From: Methanobacteriota archaeon
GTDB lineage: Archaea > Thermoplasmatota > DTKX01 > VGTL01
Assembly (NCBI GenBank): GCA_016874675.1
Contig: VGTL01000019.1
Location: forward strand, 1-41,653
DNA length: 41,653 bases
Reading direction: 5' to 3'
In this document: positions 1 to 6,575 of the stretch, one piece after another
Layout of the letters: the number at the start of each line of letters is the position of its first letter
Position numbering within the stretch: position 1 is the stretch's first letter
Program-made: the position numbers and the translations under genes
The notes under the pieces: generated by a model
The model's input: only the letters and a program-made list of their open reading frames with translations
Database searches by the model: none
Told to the model about the DNA's origin: nothing

Positions 1-134
1 AGTCGACGCCCTACTGGGTGAAGAAGTCGCTCCAGTGGAACTTCCTGATGATAATGCACGAGCACCTGTTCGTGTTCCGAAAGCCGGGAAAGGACGAAAA
101 AACGAGGGATTTTAAGGACAGCATGGCATTCTAG
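1..134 (+). CDS. C-terminal end of a DNA methyltransferase (5' end outside window)
   Basis: The window opens inside a reading frame (third base first) ending at the TAG at 132-134. Its 43 visible residues include TPYWVKKSLQWNFLMIMHEH and end in DSMAF. The same tail, with a handful of changes, closes the methyltransferase remnant at 771-1418, so this is the tail of a paralogous N4/N6 adenine- or cytosine-type DNA methylase. No catalytic motif is inside the window, so activity cannot be judged; this upstream copy may be the functional parent of the decayed one. A ParE/RelE toxin-antitoxin pair on the opposite strand lies between the two copies. Confidence 0.7.
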   Translation, partial: STPYWVKKSLQWNFLMIMHEHLFVFRKPGKDEKTRDFKDSMAF

Positions 135-182
135 CCGGAGGGGGCACGGCGGGTCTCATTCGACCTTTGCGATGATGGGAGA

Positions 183-476
183 CTATTTTTCGACCCCTTC
201 CAGGACCCTCGCCCCGTGCGTCAAGGCAACCACCTCGATTGTCGAGTTCTTCAAGCGGTACACTATCCGGTAATTCTGAAATATCTTCTCCCGAAGGGAT
301 TCTTTTTGATATTCCGGCACCATCCTGCCCGATTTGGGGAATGCGGGCAGGCTTTCGACAATCTCCACCACCCTCAGGGCAAACTGCCTTGCGTAGTGGT
401 CGGAATCCCGGGCGATGAAATTGCAGATCTCTTCCAGGTCTCCGGCCGCCCGCGGGGACCAGATTATTTTAGCCAT
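183..476 (-). CDS. ParE/RelE-family toxin
   Basis: A 97-residue protein of the RelE/ParE superfamily. It starts with MAKIIWSP and follows the family order: a first strand, a helical hairpin (GDLEEICNFIARDSDHYARQF), then strands with GRMVPEY, YRIVYRL and a terminal VVALTHGAR. The length and the GRxVPE block fit the ParE-like plasmid-stabilisation branch rather than classical RelE. Such proteins either inhibit gyrase or cut mRNA on the ribosome; which applies here is not visible. The ATG at 476 was chosen because longer frames run only into sequence unlike the family. It overlaps the end of the antitoxin gene (464-649) by 13 bases, so the two are translationally coupled with the antitoxin first. 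Confidence 0.85.
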   Translation of the reverse strand: MAKIIWSPRAAGDLEEICNFIARDSDHYARQFALRVVEIVESLPAFPKSGRMVPEYQKESLREKIFQNYRIVYRLKNSTIEVVALTHGARVLEGVEK

Positions 477-649
477 TTCTTCATTCGCTCCCGGACGGCC
501 TTGTGCGGAACTCCCTTGCCCTCGTCCAGCTCCTTCAGGCCGCGGTCGACCTTCTGCCGGAAATAGAGCTCCGCCATGATGTCGGTGAGGCTGCTGTCGT
601 CCGGCATCTCCTTTATCATCTCGATGACCGCATCCTTGACCTGGGACAT
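464..649 (-). CDS. Antitoxin partner of the ParE/RelE toxin
   Basis: A 61-residue protein starting at the ATG at 649 (MSQVKDAVIEMIKEMPDDSS). It is rich in charged residues, mostly helical by composition, and includes the phrase LTDIMAELYFRQKVDRGLKELDEGKG, which is typical of small antitoxins paired with ParE/RelE toxins (split here only by description; the block spans residues 21-46). A GGAGGAG ribosome site lies five bases ahead of the ATG, and a TATA box about 55 bases upstream. The gene is first in the operon, as expected for an antitoxin that neutralises the downstream toxin and represses its own promoter. I see no clear ribbon-helix-helix or helix-turn-helix signature, so DNA binding is an inference. 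Confidence 0.75.
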   Translation of the reverse strand: MSQVKDAVIEMIKEMPDDSSLTDIMAELYFRQKVDRGLKELDEGKGVPHKAVRERMKKWLK

Positions 650-654
650 TCTCG

Positions 655-709
655 CTCCTCCGCCCGGGACGGTTCTGCAAGGGAATCGATGGGCTGGCCG
701 CCTATATAA
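655..709 (-). promoter_or_regulatory. Promoter and ribosome site of the ParE/RelE operon
   Basis: Read on the minus strand, TTATATAG (709-702) is a TATA box and GGAGGAG (661-655) a strong Shine-Dalgarno site five bases before the antitoxin ATG. The TATA-to-start spacing leaves a leader of about 30 bases. This promoter occupies the place where the 5' end of the methyltransferase remnant should be. Confidence 0.55.
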
Positions 710-770
710 CACTTTCTTCAGCTCATCCCGAATAGCCGTCGGGCGAGACTTCCCACCGGATTCTGCCCGT

Positions 771-1418
771 TCAACCCACCAGGGCAATTATCGTGGAAAT
801 TGGGCCCCCCAGATCGCCAGAAACCTCATCGTCCGCTACTCGAAGCCCTCCGAGACGGTCCTTGACCAGATGTGCGGCTCGGGGACGACCCTTGTGGAGG
901 CCCGCCTGACGGGCCGGAACGCCATCGGGGTCGACATCCGCGAGGAGGCGGTGATGCTCACCCGCGACCGCCTGAATTTCACATTGCCCCGGACGCTTGA
1001 TGATTCGCTTCCTTCTACCAAGCAGAGGACATATATCGGCGATGCGCGGAACCAAGACAGGATACCGGACGGGTCCATCGACCTTGTCGCCCCCCATCCG
1101 CCGTATGCGAAAACAATTCCGTACTCCAAGGACGTGCCCGGGGACCTCTCGAGGGTCCACTCCATCGAGGAGTTCGTCGGGCACATGGGGGCCGTGGCCG
1201 CCGGGTCCTTCCGGGCGCTCGGGGCGTTCCTTTCGGCCGGGTTCGTGCTGCGCGAGGACATCATCAAGCACCGGTGGCAGTGCAAGTCGACGCCCTACTG
1301 GGTGAAGAAGTCGCTCCAGTGGACCTTCCTGATGATAATGCACGAGCACCTTTTCGTCTCCAGGAAGCCCGGGAAGGACGAAAAAACGAGGGATTTCAGG
1401 GATAGCATGGCGTGGTGA
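771..1418 (+). pseudogene. Decayed DNA methyltransferase (5' truncated, internal deletion)
   Basis: The frame carries a recognisable methylase core: WAPQIARNLIVRYSKPSETV, then SAM-binding motif I DQMCGSGTTLVE, then GRNAIGVDI, and motif IV as DLVAPHPPYAKTIPYS (the HPPY variant of S/NPPY). Two things suggest it is broken. First, no ATG, GTG or TTG lies in frame between the divergent antitoxin gene and motif I; the frame upstream merely reads through the antitoxin and its promoter. Second, the text jumps from SFRALG to AFLSAGFVLREDIIKH, where family members normally carry about 30 more residues with a GG..GD(T/S) strand (recalled family pattern). Its 3' end from about 1288 duplicates bases 3-134. 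It could still be read as part of a fusion transcript, but I judge it a remnant. Confidence 0.7.
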
Positions 1419-1434
1419 AAGGCCCCCCGGGTTT

Positions 1435-1890
1435 TCAGAAGCCATCCGATTCCTCGTCCTCGAGGATATCGTAAAGGCTTCCTGTCTCGATGGCCTTCTT
1501 GAAATCGTATGGCGGGATCGCGCGCGTTCCAAGGAGAGGGGCGAAATCTCGGACGTTGTTGGTCAGCAGGATGAACGGGGGAGTGGCCGCATATGCGGCG
1601 ATCATCGGGTCCTTCCACCTGTCCTTTGAGATCCGGTGATCCTTCACGAACAGGGCACAATATTGGGCATGTTGCAGATTGAAATCTCTTATCTCGATAT
1701 CGGCCGAACGGAGCATGGCATCGAGCTTGCCTAGGTTTCCCTCCCTCGCAAGGTAGAGGATGGCGAGCTCCATGTAGACGACGGTCGGAATGATTTTGTC
1801 GCCTCTGTATTCACCAAGCCAATGGACCATGTCCTTGAAATCGAATACATTCGTGTCCAGAATCACGGGGGGTTGCGACATGGGACTCAC
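1435..1890 (-). CDS. PIN-domain protein, probable VapC-like ribonuclease
   Basis: A 151-residue PIN domain. The acidic metal-binding residues are in the usual order: D12 in ILDTNVFDF, E41 in VVYMELAIL, D94 in RWKDPMIAAYA, and D115 in LLTNNVRDF. PIN toxins are Mg-dependent ribonucleases that cut tRNA, rRNA or mRNA. The start at 1890 (MSPMSQPP) overlaps by four bases with the end of the upstream 324-residue gene; M4 at 1881 is a plausible alternative. No small VapB-like antitoxin lies next to it. Its immediate co-transcribed partner is instead the large unknown protein at 1887-2861, so an ordinary VapBC label would be misleading. Confidence 0.85.
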   Translation of the reverse strand: MSPMSQPPVILDTNVFDFKDMVHWLGEYRGDKIIPTVVYMELAILYLAREGNLGKLDAMLRSADIEIRDFNLQHAQYCALFVKDHRISKDRWKDPMIAAYAATPPFILLTNNVRDFAPLLGTRAIPPYDFKKAIETGSLYDILEDEESDGF

Positions 1891-2861
1891 TGTCGCCGTG
1901 GCATTCCAGCAACGGTATCGAGCGTGGCCCGGTTCTCTCCGATAACTTCCAATGCTTCATCAATCGTCTTCCTCTCCTCGAGCTGCTCCCGCCGGCGCTT
2001 TTCCTCGATCGGGCCGAGGAAGCGGTTGGATGCGACCTCGCCACTGGTTCCTGCGAGCTCCACCACGATGTCCCCGAAGATTCTGTCCCATTTCACAAGC
2101 CGGCTTTCGGCGATTTCCTGCCAAGCCTTGAACTGGGCGGAAGGGATCAGTTCATGTCCGTCACGATCGAGTCTGAGATGGCAGCAGAACAGCTTCCAGA
2201 ACGCCTCCACGAGTTCCATGGTCCTGTTCCGGTCCGGTGGCGAGGTGTTCCAGGCAACGTTCACTGCTTCTTTGAAGGCCGGTATCAATCTTGTCAACCG
2301 ATGGAAATGGTCGGCGGGGAAGGTGTCCAGAGCGCCCAGGAGAAGGGCCCAGGGATTGACGCTCTCGCATTCCCGCTGGAACCTTGAGCCTCGGCCCGTG
2401 GTACCAATGCATATCCTTAGAAAACGGTATTTCCTCTGGAATTCGAACGGCGCCCTTTCATATACCTCATCAACCAGTGTTTCGGCCTTCGGGCGTTCGC
2501 TCAGTATTCCATAGATTTCAGAACGTATCGCATCTGCCTCGGAGTCGCCTGGCAGGAGCTCCGGGATATCATCAATCCATTCAACCACTGTTTTCCGGCC
2601 GGTCACATCCGGTCTGAAGAGGATACTCTTCCGCGTTCCTTCGGCCTCGGTACCATAAAGATACCACGAGTGGGGGAAGGGAAACTTGATTCCCTTGTCA
2701 CGTAGCCGGAATACCGCAAGAGTTGTAACCTTGTGGAATAACAAAGATGTAGGAAGACTTCCGCCTGTGGTGCCCTTGTGCCTATTCACCGCCTCGTACC
2801 ATACTATCCTGGCCCGGTCGAGGCGTGCGACTTCTTCGTCAGCGGCATTTTTCCAGGACAA
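1887..2861 (-). CDS. Unknown 324-residue protein paired with the PIN protein
   Basis: I do not recognise this family. The protein is soluble with no signal peptide or membrane segment. The N-terminal part has a compact block around residues 40-72 (LLFHKVTTLAVFRLRDKG, then FPFPHSWYLYG). The middle is rich in aromatic and charged residues (KAETLVDEVYERAPFEFQRK, then RFLRICIG). The C-terminal 60 residues are a charged helix (GPIEEKRRREQLEERKTIDE). It overlaps the PIN gene by four bases (ATGA), which implies translational coupling and a joint role. It is far longer than typical VapB antitoxins. It could be an antitoxin, an inhibitor or a substrate adaptor for the PIN nuclease; the sequence alone does not decide. 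A possible TATA element (ATATTTTAATG, minus strand) lies about 50 bases upstream. Confidence 0.7.
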   Translation of the reverse strand: MSWKNAADEEVARLDRARIVWYEAVNRHKGTTGGSLPTSLLFHKVTTLAVFRLRDKGIKFPFPHSWYLYGTEAEGTRKSILFRPDVTGRKTVVEWIDDIPELLPGDSEADAIRSEIYGILSERPKAETLVDEVYERAPFEFQRKYRFLRICIGTTGRGSRFQRECESVNPWALLLGALDTFPADHFHRLTRLIPAFKEAVNVAWNTSPPDRNRTMELVEAFWKLFCCHLRLDRDGHELIPSAQFKAWQEIAESRLVKWDRIFGDIVVELAGTSGEVASNRFLGPIEEKRRREQLEERKTIDEALEVIGENRATLDTVAGMPRRQ

Positions 2862-3086
2862 TTCTCATCCCCCCTTGTCGCCGTGCAGCGATGGAACGGG
2901 GCGCCACATTAAAATATCGGTGGCGAGGTCTCTGTCCTTCCATCAATCCATTCCGGGACTTGTCGAGGAAGGACCCCTCTTCGCCCCGTTCCACGGCTGC
3001 GGTTTCTTTCTAATCCTCCGGTTTGGCTTGCGCCTTTCAAGAAAACGCAGTACGGATATTAATGCCTTTTCCAGGTTTGTTTATAA

Positions 3087-3105
3087 AGGCCCGTGGTTTG
3101 GGCCT
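3087..3105. terminator. Short GC inverted repeat
   Basis: AGGCCC (3087-3092) and GGGCCT (3100-3105) form a six-base stem with a seven-base loop, just past the end of the DUF488 remnant on the minus strand. On the plus strand it follows TTTATAAA. It could be a transcription stop, a remnant operator, or chance. The rest of 2862-3110 holds no gene I can support. Confidence 0.25.
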
Positions 3106-3110
3106 ATGAT

Positions 3111-3302
3111 CTATGATTTGTGCCGATGGCACTTTGTCGGACAATGTAACTGGCTCTCGCCGAGATGCACGATCTTGAACCCGTCCCTCTCCAGCCTCTC
3201 CTCGATGACCTGCCTGTGGCAGTCCCCGTGCTCCCGCTCGTAGCACATGATCGCCGACGGCCTTTCCGATGCGAGCGACCTCAAATGCCCGAACTGCCCC
3301 AT
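3111..3302 (-). pseudogene. DUF488 C-terminal fragment
   Basis: The readable part is GHLRSLASERPSAIMCYERE followed by HGDCHRQVIEERLERDGFKI. This matches the C-terminal core of DUF488 proteins, whose hallmark is a C(Y/F)E....CHR block (cysteine, glutamate, cysteine and histidine-arginine all present here). A complete DUF488 protein is usually about 120-170 residues and begins with a TIGHS-type strand. That N-terminal half is missing: upstream in frame the sequence is arginine- and proline-rich and does not resemble the family. At most 63 residues follow the in-frame ATG at 3302. I call it a truncated remnant. A new short protein is possible but unlikely. Confidence 0.65.
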
Positions 3303-3449
3303 CAGGGGGCGAACAGCCCACGACGACGGTACGGCCGGCCTGCGGCCGGAATAGATTGACTGCGAACGGAATTGGATGGGGCTCGGCATGGATTCTCCGT
3401 ATCCGTCCTCCGATGCGGTTTCGCTGCAATGATGCCAGGTTGATCGGCC

Positions 3450-3710
3450 CTAGTCGTAGGCATTCTTCCGGTGGCGGACATGGCCTACGTCCACTGCCTT
3501 TCGCTCATCGTCGATTGCATATATTATCCGGTAATCGCCAACACGTAACCTCCAAAGTCCCTCGTCGCCCCTCAACCTGATGCATCCCCTTGGGCGTGGA
3601 TCTTTCTTCAGCTGGTTGATTTTCAAAAGGATTCTGCCCTCCAGTTCATATGACAGCTTTCCAAGCTCCTTTTGAGCGGAACGGGTGAACGTGATAGTGT
3701 ATTCTCCCAT
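3450..3710 (-). CDS. relE: RelE-family mRNA interferase toxin
   Basis: An 86-residue textbook RelE: YTITFTRSAQKELGKL at the N-terminus, the helix with ILLKINQLKKDPRP, then GLWRLRVGDYRIIYAIDDER and the ending HVRHRKNAY. Residues expected to act in ribosome-dependent mRNA cleavage are present: R54, R61 and the basic/aromatic tail R81-Y85. The start ATG at 3710 gives the standard family length. The putative antitoxin gene ends 29 bases upstream, so the order is antitoxin then toxin, as in relBE operons. The antitoxin's own promoter and ribosome site are visible at 4032-4066. Confidence 0.92.
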   Translation of the reverse strand: MGEYTITFTRSAQKELGKLSYELEGRILLKINQLKKDPRPRGCIRLRGDEGLWRLRVGDYRIIYAIDDERKAVDVGHVRHRKNAYD

Positions 3711-3739
3711 CGGCCGGCCTCCTTGGACCTGTCGAGGGT

Positions 3740-4024
3740 CTATTTCCGGACCTTCCGGGTTCTCCTTGCCCGGCCGGCCCCGGCCCGCTTCCGATGGCGT
3801 TCCATGACGGTTTCCAATGACACGCGTGGCTCGTTTTTTCGGGAATGGACCACCATGGCGTCATGGAAGTCCTCCCAGAGGTCGCCATGTTTCCTCAGGT
3901 CGATCTGCACAGCCTTCTTCCGGCCCCGTGCATCCGTGACGTAATCGATCCCGTCCATCTGCGACCCGTCCGGATGCTTGGGCGTATGAGCTGATAAAGG
4001 TTTCGCCGATACCGCTTCGGTCAA
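3740..4024 (-). CDS. Antitoxin of the RelE toxin, TTG start
   Basis: A 94-residue protein if the TTG at 4024 is used. The central segment IDYVTDARGRKKAVQIDL is the 'Y(V/L)TDE.GRK.AV.(I/L)' strand found in small antitoxins paired with RelE. A charged C-terminal half follows (FHDAMVVHSRKNEPRVSLET) and then a very basic tail (KRAGAGRARRTRKVRK) that might bind nucleic acid. The TTG start is preferred over the internal ATG at 3958 because GGAGG lies seven bases ahead of it, and a TATA box at 4066-4057 would place transcription start near 4036. The ATG at 3958 has no visible ribosome site and gives 72 residues. It is the first gene of the toxin operon. Confidence 0.7.
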   Translation of the reverse strand: MTEAVSAKPLSAHTPKHPDGSQMDGIDYVTDARGRKKAVQIDLRKHGDLWEDFHDAMVVHSRKNEPRVSLETVMERHRKRAGAGRARRTRKVRK

Positions 4025-4031
4025 TGTACCG

Positions 4032-4066
4032 CCTCCATTGGAATCTGGCCGGGAGTGGTATATAAA
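4032..4066 (-). promoter_or_regulatory. TATA box and Shine-Dalgarno of the RelE operon
   Basis: On the minus strand TTTATATACC (4066-4057) is followed 20 bases later by GGAGG (4036-4032) and then, after seven bases, the TTG start of the antitoxin. The leader would be only about 12 bases long, so the ribosome site lies almost at the transcript's 5' end. Confidence 0.6.
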
Positions 4067-4142
4067 CCATAGGAGGTCATGACCACTTTTTCGTGTTGTC
4101 GGGATGGTTTGCCGACGGGGGTCATATCTATTGGCTCGACAC

Positions 4143-4787
4143 TCAGGCCCCATCAGGCAGATCCGTTACTACGCCGACTGGACTGCCCGCCTTCGGCCTC
4201 GAATAATACCAGTCCGCCTTCTTTCCCGCCGCGGCGAGCCGCGCGACCTTCGCGATTCTCTTCTCACGCGTCTCCGGCCTCTTCGCCGACGCTATCCAGT
4301 AAAGCGCCTGCTTCCTGTACGTCATGCCCGACCCGTCGAAGAACTGGCTCGCCCTCTTGGACGCGGCCAGCGCCCTTTTGAGGTCCTCCGGGTACCGGAG
4401 CCTCTCGATGTCGTCGTAGAACGACCACGAGCCGTCGCGCTTGGCCCTGGCCACCGCCGCCAGCCCCGCCGGCGCCATCAGACCGGCCTTCGCAAGGCGC
4501 GCCACCCGCGCCTTGTTCGAGGGGGCCCAAACGCCCCCCGGCTTGCGGGGAGTGAATATCAGCTTGAACCGGTCGCGGTCCAGCCGGTTGCCCCGGCTGT
4601 CGATCCATCCGAAGGCAATGGCCTCCTCCATGGCCTCGCCGTATGTGACGGTCGGCCTTGCGGCCCCCTTCTTGGAAAGGATGAGGCACACGGCCTTCCT
4701 GGTCCGGTGGTTCCTCTCCAGCCAGGCGCGCCAGGAGCGGCGGTCTGGGGGCTCGATGAGCTCGATCGGGTCGGGTTCTCCGTTCAT
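4143..4787 (-). CDS. YdeI/OmdA-family protein
   Basis: A 214-residue protein of the YdeI/OmpD-associated family (bacteriocin-protection-like, function poorly known). The N-terminal domain has the family pattern WRAWLERNHRTRKAVCLILS and then TYGEAMEEAIAFGWIDSRG, with the R-D-R-F-K-L-I-F-TPRKPGG.W...N strand-turn at about residues 72-92. The C-terminal domain (about 150-205) holds YRKQALYWIASAKRPETREK and RIAKVARLAAAGKK, the OmdA-like helical end. The ATG at 4787 gives MNGEPDPIELIEPPDRR, matching the start of the decayed copy at 6544. The upstream ATPase gene ends 31 bases before this start, so the two may share a transcript. It is the intact member of a duplicated pair. Confidence 0.85.
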   Translation of the reverse strand: MNGEPDPIELIEPPDRRSWRAWLERNHRTRKAVCLILSKKGAARPTVTYGEAMEEAIAFGWIDSRGNRLDRDRFKLIFTPRKPGGVWAPSNKARVARLAKAGLMAPAGLAAVARAKRDGSWSFYDDIERLRYPEDLKRALAASKRASQFFDGSGMTYRKQALYWIASAKRPETREKRIAKVARLAAAGKKADWYYSRPKAGSPVGVVTDLPDGA

Positions 4788-4818
4788 CCGGATCGCGTCC
4801 TCCGAGGGTTTGTGTCCA

Positions 4819-6045
4819 CTAGCCCGTTTTGAGCAGGTCCCGCACGTCCATGAGCTCCAGCCCCTCGGCCGGAATGCCCCGCTTTTCGGGCACGAACAGT
4901 ATCTTCCTTTTGGCGCCCGACCTGCCGAGGCTCTCGCGGGCCTTGACGACATCGTTCCGTTCGAGCCGGGACCTCCACTTGACCGCCAGCGCCAATTCGG
5001 GCTTCCTGAAGGTGGCGAATATCCCGTCGACCTCGAAATCGGCCGCCTCGTGGAGGTGGACGCGCATCCCGAGGCGGGCGCCCAGGAGCTCTCGCACCGA
5101 ATCCTCGACGATGCGGGGCATGAGCTCCGCAAGGTACCGTTCCATCTGCGCCGGGGGGATGTCCCTTTCCGCGGCGCCGTACTTCTCGTCAAGGTAGTAG
5201 AAGATCCTGGTCAGTGGCGAGACATGCCGGTACACGTGCCGGTTCCTGCCCCAGACCGGGAGCTTGTGGAGTATCCCGAACCGCTGGAGGTTCTCGAGGT
5301 ACTGCTGGACCAGGCTGGGGTCGTTTCGGTTTATGAGCCCCCTGGAGAAGAGGTGCGAGCTCACTTCCGCCGAGGTGCACCTGCCGGCGGCGACGGCCCG
5401 TATCGCGCCCTCGTAGACCGCGGAGATCTTGCGGTCCTCCTCGGCGAAGATCTCGCCCATGAGTGCCGGGACGGTGAGCTTCAGCATCGACGCCGCGGCG
5501 ACCGGGTCACCCTCCTCGAGAAGGTTGACCGTGACGGGCTCCCGCAGGAATATCGCCCGCTCCAGGAGCTCGCGCGGGCCGCACCTTCGGCCGGCCGCCG
5601 CCCGGAGCGCGTCCGCAAGGTCGATTATCGGGATGCGGACCTCCCCGAACTTGCCCAGGAGCGGCGACCGTCTCTCGAGGAGCAGCCGCGCGGTGTGCAG
5701 CGTTGAGGAGACGAGCGTGAGGCGGCCGGATTGGGGCAGCGCGTGGAGGTAGTCGAGGAAGCCCTCCCCCAGGCGGTGGAACTCGTCGACCACCACCCCC
5801 TTTCCGGACCCGAGGTCCCTTCTGAGTATCTCCTTGAAGGAGTCGTAGGAGTATTCCTGCCAGCGCTTCTTCTCCAGTATCGTCCTGTCCGAGGTGACGA
5901 AGAAATAGTCCTCGAAGGGCAGCGTTCGCTCCACGAGGAAGCTCTTGCCGGTCTTCCTCCGGCCGTAGACGAGCAGCCATCTGCCCGCTCCCAGCGCCCT
6001 GGCCTGGCTTGGCCTTTCAATAATCATGGTTAGTATAATGGCCAT
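4819..6045 (-). CDS. Archaeal AAA ATPase with DUF234-like C-terminal domain
   Basis: A 408-residue P-loop ATPase of the archaeal ATPase_2/DUF234 type. Counting from the alternative start at 6027, Walker A is GRRKTGKS (22-29) and Walker B is VVVDEF (78-83). A winged-helix-like middle part includes TSAEVSSHLFSRGLIN. The end has FEVDGIF followed by LALAVKWRS, the D...K pattern of a PD-(D/E)xK nuclease-like fold described for this domain. The cellular role of the family is unknown; members are frequent on mobile and accessory DNA. The ATG at 6045 was chosen because the TATA box at 6080-6074 then gives a nearly leaderless mRNA. MIIERPSQ from 6027 is equally readable. Two matching palindromes bracket the promoter. 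It lies between two YdeI copies. Confidence 0.85.
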   Translation of the reverse strand: MAIILTMIIERPSQARALGAGRWLLVYGRRKTGKSFLVERTLPFEDYFFVTSDRTILEKKRWQEYSYDSFKEILRRDLGSGKGVVVDEFHRLGEGFLDYLHALPQSGRLTLVSSTLHTARLLLERRSPLLGKFGEVRIPIIDLADALRAAAGRRCGPRELLERAIFLREPVTVNLLEEGDPVAAASMLKLTVPALMGEIFAEEDRKISAVYEGAIRAVAAGRCTSAEVSSHLFSRGLINRNDPSLVQQYLENLQRFGILHKLPVWGRNRHVYRHVSPLTRIFYYLDEKYGAAERDIPPAQMERYLAELMPRIVEDSVRELLGARLGMRVHLHEAADFEVDGIFATFRKPELALAVKWRSRLERNDVVKARESLGRSGAKRKILFVPEKRGIPAEGLELMDVRDLLKTG

Positions 6046-6048
6046 TAT
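6035..6048. promoter_or_regulatory. Palindromic operator 1 overlapping the ATPase start
   Basis: ATAATGGCCATTAT is a perfect 14-base palindrome that contains the ATPase start codon (ATG at 6045 on the minus strand). It differs by one base from the core of the palindrome at 6090-6103. A protein bound here would cover the start of transcription and translation. Confidence 0.65.
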
Positions 6049-6084
6049 TGTAATTAAAACTTCCCGGTTACCCTTATAATAGGG

Positions 6085-6108
6085 TTGCAATAATGGGCAT
6101 TATTGCAA
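6085..6108. promoter_or_regulatory. Palindromic operator 2 upstream of the ATPase promoter
   Basis: TTGCAATAATG (6085-6095) and CATTATTGCAA (6098-6108) are perfect inverted 11-base arms around a GG. The core ATAATGGGCATTAT matches operator 1 at 13 of 14 positions. The centres lie 55 bases apart, near five helical turns, with the TATA box ATTATAA (6080-6074, minus strand) between them. This is the classic arrangement for cooperative repression. Confidence 0.7.
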
Positions 6109-6120
6109 TGGGTCCTGGAC

Positions 6121-6544
6121 CCCTTTTGAGGTCGCCCGGGCACCGGAGCCTGTCGATGTCGTCGTGGAACGACCACGAGCCGTCGCGCCTGGCCCTGGCC
6201 ACCGCCGCCAGCCCCGCCGGCGCCATCAGACCGGCCTTCGAAAGGCGCGCCACCCGCCCCTTGTTCGAGGGGGCTCAGACGCCCCCCGGCCTGCGGGGAG
6301 TGAATATCAGCTTGAACCGGTCGCGGTCCAGCCGGTTGCCCCGGCTGTCGATCCAGCCGAAGGCAATGGCCTCCTCCATGGCCTCGCCGTATGTGACGGT
6401 CGGCCTTGCGGCCCCCTTCTTGGAAAGGATGAGGCACACCGCCTTTTTCGTCCGGTGGTTTTTCTCGAGCCAGGCGCGCCGGGCCTTGCGGTCGGGGGGC
6501 TCGAAGAGCTCGAGGGTGTCGGATCTTTCGCCGGACCGCTCCAT
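6121..6544 (-). pseudogene. Truncated YdeI-family copy with in-frame TGA
   Basis: From the ATG at 6544 the protein reads MERSGERSDTLELFEPPDRK and follows the intact YdeI copy closely to TPRRPGGV. The next codon is TGA (stop at 6275-6277), where the intact copy has TGG (tryptophan). Past the stop the same frame continues the homology (APSNKGRVARLSKAGLMAP and onward to DLKR), so the damage is a single-base nonsense change. The homology then ends abruptly at about 6121, where the ATPase operator region begins; the C-terminal third is absent. DNA identity to 4373-4787 is very high by eye, so the duplication is recent. A translated 89-residue N-terminal domain remains possible. Confidence 0.8.
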
Positions 6545-6575
6545 TCTTACCACCCCTGCACCCTGCACACTGTTT

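Noticed and set aside
3037-3429. A 130-codon minus-strand frame over the DUF488 remnant
   Set aside because: The alternative frame carries the recognisable DUF488 core; this one has no motif.
6275-6277. TGA read as tryptophan, selenocysteine or another recoded residue
   Set aside because: The same frame is also truncated at its 3' end, and other genes in the window use TGA as stop, so a nonsense mutation is simpler. No selenocysteine element was recognised.
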